Shown: positions 25,861 through 34,900 of the stretch, one piece after another
Numbering within the stretch: position 1 is the first letter of the stretch
Layout of the letters: each line of letters opens with the position of its first letter
Assembly (NCBI GenBank): GCA_943788725.1
Contig: CALSRJ010000005.1
Coordinates: 186,001-250,000, forward strand
DNA length: 64,000 nucleotides
Direction of reading: 5' to 3'
Source: an uncultured Flavobacteriales bacterium
Lineage (GTDB): Bacteria > Bacteroidota > Bacteroidia > Flavobacteriales_G > Salibacteraceae
The notes under the pieces: generated by a model
Told to the model about the DNA's origin: nothing
The model's input: the letters and a program-made list of their open reading frames with translations, nothing else
Databases searched by the model: none
Translations under genes and position numbers: made by a program

Positions 25861-28800
25861 GTGGGAATAGATGATCTGAAGAAACAGTTTGAAAAGAGTC
25901 CGCAAATTGCCCAATTTGACCTCGGACCCGGGCTAGCTGCGTCCGTTCGTCACCGATTGAAGGGCGTCGCCGGCTCTGCCTTAAGCTTTATCGCCGCCGC
26001 GGCGTTTAAGAAACACCACGTCCATCACCTCTTGGTCCTCAACGACCGAGAAGAAGCAGCCTACTTTTACAACGACCTTCAAAACCTCATTTCTCCCAAC
26101 CGGGTGTTCTTCTTTCCGCACAGCGAAAAGTTGCCCTACGAGCACCACGACCTGGATGACGAGCATTTCACTGGAAAGAAAAGCGAAGGAGAAAGCGGCC
26201 TGATGCGCGCCGAAGTGCTGAGCGCCGTCAATACACGCAAACGACACTTTGTGATCGTGAGCTACGCGGAAGCTTTGTCGGAAAAGGTGGTCACCAAACA
26301 GAGCCTGGTCAAGAACACACTCACCATTCAAGTGGGCGATGGGCTGTCACAAGAATTCATCAATGAAATGATGGAGGAGTTGGAGTTTGAGCGCACCGAT
26401 TACGTCTATGAACCTGGCCAGTTCGCCATCCGGGGAGGTATCGTAGATATTTGGAGTTTCTCCAACGAAAGGCCATTCCGTGTAGAGTTGTTTGGCGAAG
26501 AAGTGGACAGCTTGAGGACTTTCGATCCGGTGACCCAATTGAGCGTCAAGGACCACGGCCACATCAGCATCATTCCTGATGTGCAGAAGCAAGCCATGAA
26601 GGAAGTCCGACAGTCCTTTCTAGAATATTTGCCAGATGACACGGCCATCTGGTTGAAGAATTTCGAACTCATCCAAGATTATGTACAGAAGGCTTTCGAA
26701 CGTGCACAAGAGAAGTTTGATGGCTTGAAGACTTCGGTGAGGCAATTGGCGCCTGACGAGATTTACTTGAGTGAGGAAGGCTACCTCGATGAGTTGTCGA
26801 AGTTCAGCATAGTGGAGTTTGACCGGCCAAGTATTTTCAAGGCGGATGTGGAGATACGATTCAACCAAACCCCGCAGGCTTCGTTTAACAAGAACTTCGA
26901 CTTGCTCATCAGCGACCTTGCCAACCATACTCGTAACGGGTTCTACAATTACATTTTCGCTTCCAATCCAAAGCAGATCGCGCGGCTGCATCAGATATTC
27001 GAAGACATCCTCACCAACCGAGAAACGGAGGAAAAGCCCTTCGACTTTGAAGGGGTAAATACGGCGATACACGAAGGCTTCATCGATCATGAACTAAAGC
27101 TCGTTTGCTATACGGATCACCAGCTCTTTGAGCGTTACCACCGCTATCGCCTCAAGGAAGGTTTCGCGGACGCAGAACGGCAGATTACGCTGAAAGAACT
27201 CACGGACCTGCAGCCGGGAGATTACGTGGTGCATATTGACCATGGCGTTGGCCAGTATTCGGGCATTCAAAAAATCGAGGTGAATGGGAAGACGCAGGAA
27301 GCCATTCGCTTGATTTACTCAGGAGGAGATGTGCTCTACGTCAGCATTCATTCGCTGCACCGCATTTCAAAATTTGTCGGGAAAGAAGGCACCGCACCGA
27401 AGATCAATAAGCTGGGGTCGAATGCATGGCAGAACCTGAAGAACAAGACCAAGAAAAAGGTCAAGGAAATCGCCTACGATTTGATCAAGTTGTATGCAGA
27501 ACGAAAGATGAAAGAAGGCTTTGCCTATCATCCGGACACCTACCTACAAACTGAACTCGAGAGCTCTTTCATTTACGAAGACACCCCTGACCAAGAGAAA
27601 TCCACTGCTGCGATCAAAGCCGACATGGAGAAACCCTATCCGATGGATCGGTTGGTGTGCGGTGATGTGGGCTTTGGTAAAACAGAGGTGGCGATTCGAG
27701 CTGCGTTCAAAGCGGCGACGGATGGAAAGCAAGTGGCAGTGCTAGCGCCAACGACCATCCTTACCATGCAGCACGCCAAAACCTTCAAAGAGCGGCTCAA
27801 AGAATTTCCGGTGACGGTAGATTACATCAACCGCTTCAGATCTGCTAAGCAGCAAAAGGAAACCCTCCAACGTCTGGCGGAGGGTAAGATCGACATCCTC
27901 ATCGGCACGCACCGTTTGGTGAGCAAGGATGTCAAATTCAAAGACCTGGGCTTGATGATCATTGACGAGGAACAGAAGTTTGGCGTGAGCGTAAAAGACA
28001 AGCTGAAAATGATGAAGGTGAACGTGGACACCCTCACCCTTACGGCAACTCCCATTCCGCGGACCTTGCAGTTCTCGTTGATGGGCGCGCGCGACTTGAG
28101 CATCATCAATACACCCCCGCCAAACCGCTATCCGGTGCAGACCGAGTTGCACACCTTCAACGAAGCCGTCATCAAGGATGCGATCTACGCTGAACTAACC
28201 CGAAATGGGCAAGTATTCTTTATACACAACCGCATTCAAAACATCGGTGAAGTCTGCGCCATGATCAAGAAGATAGTCCCTGAAGCCAGCATCGAGTTTG
28301 CCCATGGGCAACTGGAGGGGCATCAGCTGGAGGAAATCATGCTGCGTTTCATCGAAGGCGATTTTGACGTGTTGGTTTCAACTTCCATCATTGAAAGTGG
28401 CCTGGACATTCCCAATGCCAACACCATCATCATCAACCAAGCCCAAAACTTCGGTTTGAGCGATCTGCACCAAATGCGGGGAAGGGTGGGTAGGAGCAAC
28501 CGAAAGGCTTTTTGTTATTTACTGTGTCCGCCGATGAGTTCACTCACCAATGAAGCAAGAAAGCGACTAACCGCCATTGAGCAATTCAGTGAATTGGGCA
28601 GCGGATTCAACATTGCCATGCGCGACTTGGATATTAGAGGTGCTGGAAACCTGTTGGGAGGAGAACAAAGCGGATTCATCACCGACATCGGTTACGAGAC
28701 CTACCAGAAGATCTTGGAAGAGGCGATGGAAGAATTGAAAGAGACCGAATTCAAGGGGCTGTTTGAAGAAGACAAGGACCGAGAATACGTCAAGGACTGC

Positions 28801-29247
28801 CAGTTAGAAACGGACCTAGAAGTACTGATTCCAGACGACTACATCAACAACATCACCGAGCGGATGAGCGTCTACCGCAAAATGGCCGAGGTAGATGATG
28901 AAGCTGGCTTGGAGTTGTTTACGAAGGGTTTAGAAGACCGATTTGGACCGATCACCCCGTCGGTGGAGCGACTGCTGAAATCCAAGCGCTTGATTTGGGC
29001 GGGCAAGGACATCGGCTTTGAAAAGGTGGTGTTCAAGAACAAGAAATTAATTTGCTACTTCTTACCGGATAAGGACTCCAAGTACTTCCAATCTCCCAAG
29101 TTTGAGAAGGTCTTGATGTTCGTCCAAAGCAACCCAAACCGAGTGCAACTCCGTGAAAAGAACGATCGTCTGAGTCTGGTTTTTGCCAACATCAGCACAC
29201 TGGAGAAAGCGATTGACACCTTGGAAGAGGTGTTGAAGTTGGGGTGA
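25861..29247 (+). CDS. mfd: Transcription-repair coupling factor
   Basis: An 1128-residue DNA translocase that displaces RNA polymerase stalled at lesions and recruits the UvrABC excision system. Domains in order: UvrB-like N-terminal region (about residues 1-400), RNA polymerase interaction domain (GDYVVHIDHGVGQYSGI near 450), RecG-type translocase with Walker A GDVGFGKTEVA near 600, DEEQ box IIDEEQKFGV near 701 and TATPIPRTLQFSLMGARDLS, and the C-terminal TRCF domain (DDYINNITERMSVYRKMAE). The start is GTG at 25861. The length is normal. It appears monocistronic and is followed by a long non-coding repeat region. Confidence 0.97.
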   Translation: MGIDDLKKQFEKSPQIAQFDLGPGLAASVRHRLKGVAGSALSFIAAAAFKKHHVHHLLVLNDREEAAYFYNDLQNLISPNRVFFFPHSEKLPYEHHDLDDEHFTGKKSEGESGLMRAEVLSAVNTRKRHFVIVSYAEALSEKVVTKQSLVKNTLTIQVGDGLSQEFINEMMEELEFERTDYVYEPGQFAIRGGIVDIWSFSNERPFRVELFGEEVDSLRTFDPVTQLSVKDHGHISIIPDVQKQAMKEVRQSFLEYLPDDTAIWLKNFELIQDYVQKAFERAQEKFDGLKTSVRQLAPDEIYLSEEGYLDELSKFSIVEFDRPSIFKADVEIRFNQTPQASFNKNFDLLISDLANHTRNGFYNYIFASNPKQIARLHQIFEDILTNRETEEKPFDFEGVNTAIHEGFIDHELKLVCYTDHQLFERYHRYRLKEGFADAERQITLKELTDLQPGDYVVHIDHGVGQYSGIQKIEVNGKTQEAIRLIYSGGDVLYVSIHSLHRISKFVGKEGTAPKINKLGSNAWQNLKNKTKKKVKEIAYDLIKLYAERKMKEGFAYHPDTYLQTELESSFIYEDTPDQEKSTAAIKADMEKPYPMDRLVCGDVGFGKTEVAIRAAFKAATDGKQVAVLAPTTILTMQHAKTFKERLKEFPVTVDYINRFRSAKQQKETLQRLAEGKIDILIGTHRLVSKDVKFKDLGLMIIDEEQKFGVSVKDKLKMMKVNVDTLTLTATPIPRTLQFSLMGARDLSIINTPPPNRYPVQTELHTFNEAVIKDAIYAELTRNGQVFFIHNRIQNIGEVCAMIKKIVPEASIEFAHGQLEGHQLEEIMLRFIEGDFDVLVSTSIIESGLDIPNANTIIINQAQNFGLSDLHQMRGRVGRSNRKAFCYLLCPPMSSLTNEARKRLTAIEQFSELGSGFNIAMRDLDIRGAGNLLGGEQSGFITDIGYETYQKILEEAMEELKETEFKGLFEEDKDREYVKDCQLETDLEVLIPDDYINNITERMSVYRKMAEVDDEAGLELFTKGLEDRFGPITPSVERLLKSKRLIWAGKDIGFEKVVFKNKKLICYFLPDKDSKYFQSPKFEKVLMFVQSNPNRVQLREKNDRLSLVFANISTLEKAIDTLEEVLKLG

Positions 29248-29283
29248 TTTAACGCTGCGCGTCAATTACTCTTTTTCTTCTTC

Positions 29284-29660
29284 TAACACTGTTCTTTTGG
29301 CTTTACCCAAAAGAACCAAAAGGTCAAGGCTTTGGAGACGGTTTCACTCCGCTTCTTTGTCTAGCCTAACCTCGGCCGAGTGATCTCCTTCGCATCCGCT
29401 TCGGAGCTTCTCGGTCTCGCTAAGGCTAGCCTGCGGTTCTCGCGAAACCGTCTCCAAGGCCGGTCAAGTTTTAAAGTTGAGAGCGGCCTTGGAAGCGTTG
29501 AGTGTTCTGATCGAAGTGAATTCCTAGTAAGACCGGGCAGCTCCCGAGTGGGCGAGGGAGATCACCCGGCCGCACTTGGGCTTTAGGAAGAGTAGGTTGC
29601 TCAACGCTTCCGAAGCCTTGAATTTTTGCTTCTTTTTCATCAAGAAAAAAGAACAAGAAC
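29284..29660. repeat. Non-coding region of two nested inverted repeats
   Basis: This fills most of the 514-base gene-free stretch 29248-29761. The first unit has arms at 29324-29345 and 29444-29466, sharing GAAACCGTCTCCAA exactly; inside it CTAGCCT (29361) pairs with AGGCTAG (29423). The second unit has arms at 29484-29502 and 29600-29620, sharing GGAAGCGTTGAG. Both units have CAAGGC-type outer ends. Flanking them are CTTTTGG-N5-CCCAAAAG on the left and CTTCTTTTTCATCAAG on the right. No convincing coding sequence is present. The layout resembles dispersed intergenic repeats (MITE- or REP-like) of Bacteroidota, which is inference. Confidence 0.65.
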
Positions 29661-29761
29661 CATCATCACCTCATCAAACTAAAACTTCCCCGATATTCCT
29701 CCGCAACGCCGTTGTCATCTGTAAAGGACAGTACAAAAAAGTAAGTCCCCGCAGCTTCATG

Positions 29762-30190
29762 CTAGACCAACATCCAAACAATCACCGCATACCGCGCTGC
29801 CTTCCCAACCGTCATCCAAAAAGCAGTACGCCAAACGTTTACTTTGAAGATGCCTAGCGCAACGGCAATCACATCGCCTATGAACGGGGCCCACGCCATC
29901 AAGGCAGTGTAGGCTCCAAAGCGATCGAGTTGATGCTTCCAGCTGCGGACCTTCTCTTCTTTCACGCGTAAGTACCGACCGATGCTTTGCCAATTGCCTA
30001 GGTAACCGAGGCCATAGCTAGACATGCCTCCGAGGGTGTTGCCGATCGTTGCCACAAAAAAGGACGTAACCGGATCGAATCCGCCCAGAACCATCGCTGC
30101 CAAGATGGCTTCGGAACTGAACGGAATGACAGTGGCCGCCAGGAAGGTGGCGATGAACAATCCTGCATATCCGAGTTCAATCCATTCCAA
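29762..30190 (-). CDS. YqaA/DedA-like inner-membrane protein
   Basis: A 142-residue membrane protein with about four hydrophobic segments, similar in size and layout to the YqaA family of the VTT/DedA superfamily. Characteristic stretches are FLAATVIPFSSEAILAAMV near the N-terminus, GNTLGGMSSYGLGYLG, and the arginine- and glycine-containing WAPFIGDVIAVALGIFKV. DedA-type proteins are thought to move phospholipids or other lipids across the membrane; a role here is inference. The start is TTG at 30190, preceded in frame by a stop. It is divergent from zwf; the 151 bases between hold the zwf operator and promoter. Confidence 0.8.
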   Translation of the reverse strand: MEWIELGYAGLFIATFLAATVIPFSSEAILAAMVLGGFDPVTSFFVATIGNTLGGMSSYGLGYLGNWQSIGRYLRVKEEKVRSWKHQLDRFGAYTALMAWAPFIGDVIAVALGIFKVNVWRTAFWMTVGKAARYAVIVWMLV

Positions 30191-30288
30191 TGTGCATCAA
30201 TATTGTACCTTTTGGTCCTGGTCTTTCAAAGTAGGGGGCAATATTAAGCGAGTATTAAGTTGTGCAGCTAAATCGCAAATATTTCTTA

Positions 30289-30311
30289 CTTAGTGTGAAA
30301 AATACACTAAG
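30289..30311. promoter_or_regulatory. Operator palindrome upstream of zwf (NrtR-type regulon)
   Basis: CTTAGTGT-GAAAAAT-ACACTAAG has perfect 8-base arms around a 7-base spacer. Its right edge is 6 bases before the zwf -7 element, so a bound protein would cover the -33. Close matches occur at 37742, 38540 and 56226. Confidence 0.8.
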
Positions 30312-30317
30312 TCTGGA

Positions 30318-30325
30318 TATATTTG
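30318..30325 (+). promoter_or_regulatory. -7 promoter element of the zwf-pgl-edd-eda operon
   Basis: TATATTTG matches TAnnTTTG exactly. The -33 position, 20 bases upstream, is TGTG and lies inside the operator. Confidence 0.6.
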
Positions 30326-30341
30326 GTCGAACAAGTATTTT

Positions 30342-31844
30342 ATGACAGCCAATCAACATCAACAAATGGACGACTTCGACCTCATCATATTCGGTGGGGA
30401 CGGTGACTTGTCGTTCAGAAAGATTTACCCGGCGCTCTATCACCGACTCAACGAGCAGCAGATAGACGACGGAAGTCGGATCCTCGCCGTTTCGAGGACC
30501 GATCAAACCCAAAAGGAGTTCCAAGAAAGGCTCAAAGCCAAGCTGGAAGAGTACGTCAAAGACATCGATCAGGACGTCCTCAAACGCCTGCTAAAAATGG
30601 TATCCCACGGCACAGTAGATACAGGCAATGGCAAGCAAAGCAAATTCACCAAGGACTGGTTTGAAAAGGCAAGCCAAGAGATTCGGGTATTTTACCTCGC
30701 CACTCCAGCCACCGCCTTTGGTTCCATTTGTAAGTTCTTGCACGACGAAGGCTACATCTCAGAAGGCGCGCGTGTGGTCCTTGAAAAACCACTCGGAACC
30801 GACCTAAAGACATCCGAAGAAGTCAACGATCAAGTAGCCAAATATTTTGACGAAGAACAGATCTACCGCATCGATCACTACCTCGGAAAAGAGACGGTAC
30901 AAAATCTTATGGTACTGCGTTTTGCCAACAACATTTTTGAGCGTTCGTGGAACGCACAAGAGATTGACAACATTCAAATCACCGTTGCGGAGTCGCTAGG
31001 AGTAGGAACACGCGGTGGATTTTACGACAACTACGGCGCATTACGCGACATGGTGCAGAATCACCTGCTCCAGCTGCTTTGCCTGATTGCAATGGAGCCC
31101 CCCGGCATCCTAGAGGCCGATGAGGTGCGCGACGAAAAGCTCAAGGTACTCAAAGCGCTGCGTCCTTATGACAAAGAGACCATCCAAACGGATACCGTCA
31201 GGGGTCAATACACCCGAGGCAAGACCGATGAAGGATCGCTCCCTTCGTACCTAGAGGAAATAGACAAATACGATTCAGAAACCGAGACGTTTGTGGCCCT
31301 AAAGGCATATGTCGACAACTGGCGATGGGGCGGCGTTCCGTTTTACTTGCGTACGGGTAAGCGACTTCCGAATCGTTATTCGGAGATCGTGATCAACTTC
31401 AAGCATGTACCGCACAACATTTTCCCTGAAAAGAAAGACATCGCCAACAACCGACTCACCATTCGCCTTCAACCGGAAGAGCGCATCGAATTGGTACAGA
31501 TGGTCAAGATTCCTGGTCCGGGGGGGTATCGATACAAACCTTTCTCGTTGGAGTTGGATTATGCAGAGCACTTTGAAAATCGTTTTCCAGAGGCTTATGA
31601 GCGCTTGTTGATGGACGTAGTCCGTGGAAATCAAACGCTCTTCATGCGCCGCGATGAAGTCAAAGCATCTTGGACGTGGATTGAAACCATTTTGAACAAT
31701 TGGAAGCACGAAACCAACCCGAATATCTTGTACGAAGCGGGTACTTGGGGCCCTGGAGACCGCGTGATGGACGAAGGAAGCGAGTGGGTCAAGTCGCGTC
31801 ATGTGTTGAAAGTCCAAAAACAAGGCGGGTCGGATGAGAAATAG
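30342..31844 (+). CDS. zwf: Glucose-6-phosphate 1-dehydrogenase
   Basis: A 500-residue dehydrogenase that oxidises glucose 6-phosphate to 6-phosphogluconolactone, the entry to the Entner-Doudoroff pathway. The active-site motif RIDHYLGKE is at about residues 177-185 and the conserved lysine stretch is VLEKPLGTDLKTSEEVN. The N-terminal coenzyme loop reads FGGDGDLSFRK (residues 17-27), whereas most family members have FGAxGDL; the GDL core is kept. Start at the ATG at 30342; ATG at 30366 is an alternative. It leads the four-gene operon with the operator 30 bases upstream. The pgl gene overlaps its end by 11 bases. Confidence 0.95.
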   Translation: MTANQHQQMDDFDLIIFGGDGDLSFRKIYPALYHRLNEQQIDDGSRILAVSRTDQTQKEFQERLKAKLEEYVKDIDQDVLKRLLKMVSHGTVDTGNGKQSKFTKDWFEKASQEIRVFYLATPATAFGSICKFLHDEGYISEGARVVLEKPLGTDLKTSEEVNDQVAKYFDEEQIYRIDHYLGKETVQNLMVLRFANNIFERSWNAQEIDNIQITVAESLGVGTRGGFYDNYGALRDMVQNHLLQLLCLIAMEPPGILEADEVRDEKLKVLKALRPYDKETIQTDTVRGQYTRGKTDEGSLPSYLEEIDKYDSETETFVALKAYVDNWRWGGVPFYLRTGKRLPNRYSEIVINFKHVPHNIFPEKKDIANNRLTIRLQPEERIELVQMVKIPGPGGYRYKPFSLELDYAEHFENRFPEAYERLLMDVVRGNQTLFMRRDEVKASWTWIETILNNWKHETNPNILYEAGTWGPGDRVMDEGSEWVKSRHVLKVQKQGGSDEK

Positions 31845-32511
31845 GGAAGAACTAGAGGAACAGCTGGTTGCTGGGATCGTAGATGCTTTGAACATAGACA
31901 TTGATGAGCGCGGGAAGGCATCCTTGCTGGTTTCTGGAGGGTCAACGCCAAAGGACCTTTTTCAAAAGCTTTCCGAAGCAGACCTCGAGTGGTCTAAGGT
32001 GTTCATCTCATTGGTAGATGAGCGTTTCTTACCCGATGGCCATAAGGATCAAAATGGAACCATGGTGAAGTCACTTCTGCTTAAAAACCATGCGGCGGAT
32101 GCTCAATTCATTCCTTTGGTAAGTAATGCGGACGACCCAAAGGCCAACTTGCATCAAGCCAAGGAGGACGTTAAGCAACTTCCACGTCCGTTCACGGTTG
32201 TGATTTTGGGCATGGGAGGCGACGGTCATACGGCTAGCCTCTTCCCTCAAGCACCGCAACTAGATGTGGGTATGGACTTGGACTCAAAGGAGGACTTGAT
32301 CATGACCGAACCAATCACTGCTCCTTATGAGCGGATTACATTTACGCGCAAAGCGCTGTTGGATACCAGACACCTTGTGCTTCATTGCTATGGAGCAGAC
32401 AAGAAAGAGGTATTGAATGAAGCGATGCGTCAAAAGACATACAGACCTTATCCGATAGAGGCCTTCCTTCATCAGGATCTTGCGCCTTTGGAGGTGCACT
32501 GGACAGAATAA
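31834..32511 (+). CDS. pgl: 6-phosphogluconolactonase
   Basis: A 225-residue DevB-type lactonase that hydrolyses 6-phosphogluconolactone to 6-phosphogluconate. Family motifs are SGGSTPKDLFQKLS near residue 30, VFISLVDERFLP, and VILGMGGDGHTASLFPQAP near residue 130. The length is normal. It overlaps zwf by 11 bases and precedes edd by 5, which fits a single Entner-Doudoroff transcript. Confidence 0.94.
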   Translation: MRNREELEEQLVAGIVDALNIDIDERGKASLLVSGGSTPKDLFQKLSEADLEWSKVFISLVDERFLPDGHKDQNGTMVKSLLLKNHAADAQFIPLVSNADDPKANLHQAKEDVKQLPRPFTVVILGMGGDGHTASLFPQAPQLDVGMDLDSKEDLIMTEPITAPYERITFTRKALLDTRHLVLHCYGADKKEVLNEAMRQKTYRPYPIEAFLHQDLAPLEVHWTE

Positions 32512-32516
32512 ATGAT

Positions 32517-34319
32517 ATGAACGAAAAGATCAAAGCGATAACAGAACGCATCAAGAAGCGCTCTGAACAAACGAGAAAGGAGTACATCGACCTGATGACC
32601 TCGTCGATGAACGCGTCTGTTACCCGGGGCGATTTGGCCTGTGGGAATTTGGCCCATGCCTTTGCCGCCTGCGCAGACGATGAGAAAATGGACCTGAGCA
32701 AGAACGATCAACCAAATTTGGCGATCATCACCGCGTACAACGACATGCTCAGCGCGCATAAAACGTATGAGGATTATCCTCCAAAACTGCGTGCATCAGC
32801 TCGGAAGTATGGTGCGGTAGCGCAGGTAGCTTCTGGAGTTCCTGCCATGTGCGATGGAGTGACGCAAGGACAGCTCGGGATGGAGCTTTCCCTTTTCAGC
32901 CGAGACGTCATTGCGCTTGCAACCGCCGTTGGGTTATCCCATCAGATGTTTGATGGCGGAATGTGCTTGGGCATCTGCGATAAGATCGTACCTGGTATGC
33001 TAATGGGGTCATTGCGATTCGGACACCTTCCCTTTATTTTCATCCCCGGCGGCCCGATGGAGTCAGGGATTACCAACGAGGAAAAGGCTGAGTTCAGAAG
33101 AGAGTACGCCGCCGGAAGAATTGGTCGAGACGAATTGCTCAAGGCCGAATCTGCATCCTATCACTCAGCAGGAACGTGTACGTTTTATGGCACTGCGAAC
33201 AGCAATCAGATGCTCATGGAGATCATGGGCGTTCACCTGCCCGGTTCTTCTTTTGTTACCCCAGGTACAGATTTGCGGGAAGCTTTGAATGACTTTGCCG
33301 TGAAGCGGTTGACACAGATTACTGCCCAAGGGAAGGAAAACACCCCTCTTTACGAAGTCATCACTGCGGAAAGCATTGTCAATGCTCTCGTAGGGCTGTG
33401 TGCAACAGGAGGTTCTACGAACCATACGATTCACCTCATCGCCATTGCTCGGAGTGCCGGAATTGCCATCAATTGGGATGATTTCAATGACGTTTCTGAT
33501 GTGGTGCCATCGCTTACACGCGTATATCCAAACGGATCGGCAGACATCAACCATTTCCATGCATGCGGAGGGATGGGATTCTTAATGCGCACCTTGCGTG
33601 AAGGCGGCTACCTGAATGAAAACGTAAAAACTGCGATGGGCGAAGGCCTGGAGTGGTACACGAAAGAACCCTACTTGCACAACGGCGAACTCGCATGGAG
33701 AGACGCTCCTGAGCAATCGCTCGATACCGATGTAATGCGCGGAGTGGAAGATCCATTTGATGTGACCGGTGGACTGAAGACCCTATCTGGAAACCTTGGA
33801 CGTTCTGTCATCAAGGTAAGCTCGGTCAAGCCAGAGCATCGCTATGTAAAAGCGGAGGCGGTGGTTTTTGAAGACCAAAACGATGTGATCGACGCCTTCA
33901 AGCGCAAGGAGCTGAACAGGGATGCGATCGTGGTAGTGCGCAACCAAGGGGCCCACAGCATCGGCATGCCCGAGTTGCATAAATTGACCCCTACCCTAGG
34001 GCTTTTGCAGAGCCAAGGATACAAAGTGGCCCTGGTTACCGATGGCCGCATGTCTGGAGCATCTGGAAAAGTTCCAGCGGCGATTCACCTGAGTCCGGAA
34101 GCGGCCAAAGGAGGAATGATCGCCAAATTGAAAACAGGCGATATGCTTGAACTCGATGCCGAAAAGGGTACGTTGGAATGCCTCAACATTGAAGAAGTTG
34201 CCCAACGCGAGGTCCTTGCGTCAGAGGTCGCTGGTTCGTTCGGGGTAGGTCGTGAACTTTGGAACCGCATCCGACCTTTGGTCACTGAAAGCGAAGAAGG
34301 CGCATCTTTTATCATATAA
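32517..34319 (+). CDS. edd: Phosphogluconate dehydratase
   Basis: A 600-residue iron-sulfur dehydratase (IlvD/Edd family) that converts 6-phosphogluconate to 2-keto-3-deoxy-6-phosphogluconate. Edd-specific features are [54 protein letters not shown] and [13 protein letters not shown]; cysteines in these motifs are the expected [4Fe-4S] ligands. [19 protein letters not shown] near the C-terminus is the conserved substrate region. The length matches Edd rather than the shorter IlvD. It ends two bases before eda. Confidence 0.96.
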   Translation: MNEKIKAITERIKKRSEQTRKEYIDLMTSSMNASVTRGDLACGNLAHAFAACADDEKMDLSKNDQPNLAIITAYNDMLSAHKTYEDYPPKLRASARKYGAVAQVASGVPAMCDGVTQGQLGMELSLFSRDVIALATAVGLSHQMFDGGMCLGICDKIVPGMLMGSLRFGHLPFIFIPGGPMESGITNEEKAEFRREYAAGRIGRDELLKAESASYHSAGTCTFYGTANSNQMLMEIMGVHLPGSSFVTPGTDLREALNDFAVKRLTQITAQGKENTPLYEVITAESIVNALVGLCATGGSTNHTIHLIAIARSAGIAINWDDFNDVSDVVPSLTRVYPNGSADINHFHACGGMGFLMRTLREGGYLNENVKTAMGEGLEWYTKEPYLHNGELAWRDAPEQSLDTDVMRGVEDPFDVTGGLKTLSGNLGRSVIKVSSVKPEHRYVKAEAVVFEDQNDVIDAFKRKELNRDAIVVVRNQGAHSIGMPELHKLTPTLGLLQSQGYKVALVTDGRMSGASGKVPAAIHLSPEAAKGGMIAKLKTGDMLELDAEKGTLECLNIEEVAQREVLASEVAGSFGVGRELWNRIRPLVTESEEGASFII

Positions 34320-34321
34320 TC

Positions 34322-34900
34322 ATGAGTAAGCAAAACAACATTCGATCCGTCATGGTAGGGCACACCCTTGTACCCGTAGTGACGTTTACCGAGGGAGACG
34401 ATCCCATTGCATTCATGGAATTCCTGCTCGCCCAAGGGGTGGAATGCATCGAAGTAACCTTACGCACGCCGCAAGGCATAGAAGCCATTGCTCAATTGAA
34501 AAAGCATTACGGCGACAAGGCCTTGATCGGGGCAGGTACCGTCATTCATGAAGAGCAAGTAGCTCGTTTGGCTGGTTTGAAAGCAGACTTTATGGTGAGC
34601 CCAGGCATCACACCCGCCTTGCATAGAGCGATGCACCAATCCGGCCTTCCTTATCTGCCGGGTATCGCTACTCCCAGTGAGTTGATGCGCGCTGCAGAAA
34701 TGGGCATGGAGACCCTCAAGTTCTTCCCGGCGAATCTCTTTGGAGGGCTACAAGGATTGAAGGCATACGGACAAGTATTTCCCGAGATTCAGTTTTGCCC
34801 AACGGGAGGAATTACCAAAGAGACAAGCGCAGATTACTTAGCGCTCAACAACGTTTTCGCCGTCGGAGGTTCTTGGTTTCAGAAAGAATTCAATTCCTGA
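34322..34900 (+). CDS. eda: KDPG aldolase
   Basis: A 192-residue class I aldolase that splits 2-keto-3-deoxy-6-phosphogluconate into pyruvate and glyceraldehyde 3-phosphate. It shows the conserved VEVTLRTPQG-type strand (CIEVTLRTPQGIEAI) with catalytic Glu, GAGTV, SPGITPALH, and the Schiff-base lysine in TLKFFPANLFGG. It is the last gene of the zwf operon and meets the convergent amylase gene with no gap, so transcripts must end inside coding sequence or overlap. Its product glyceraldehyde 3-phosphate feeds the gap gene at 38598. Confidence 0.95.
   Translation: MSKQNNIRSVMVGHTLVPVVTFTEGDDPIAFMEFLLAQGVECIEVTLRTPQGIEAIAQLKKHYGDKALIGAGTVIHEEQVARLAGLKADFMVSPGITPALHRAMHQSGLPYLPGIATPSELMRAAEMGMETLKFFPANLFGGLQGLKAYGQVFPEIQFCPTGGITKETSADYLALNNVFAVGGSWFQKEFNS

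Noticed and set aside
29380-29586. A 68-codon open frame inside the repeat region after mfd
   Set aside because: The bases are explained by nested inverted repeats, and the frame shows no protein-like features.
31299-31901. A 200-codon minus-strand open frame across the zwf/pgl junction
   Set aside because: Both overlapping plus-strand genes are complete and conserved, so this is a shadow frame.
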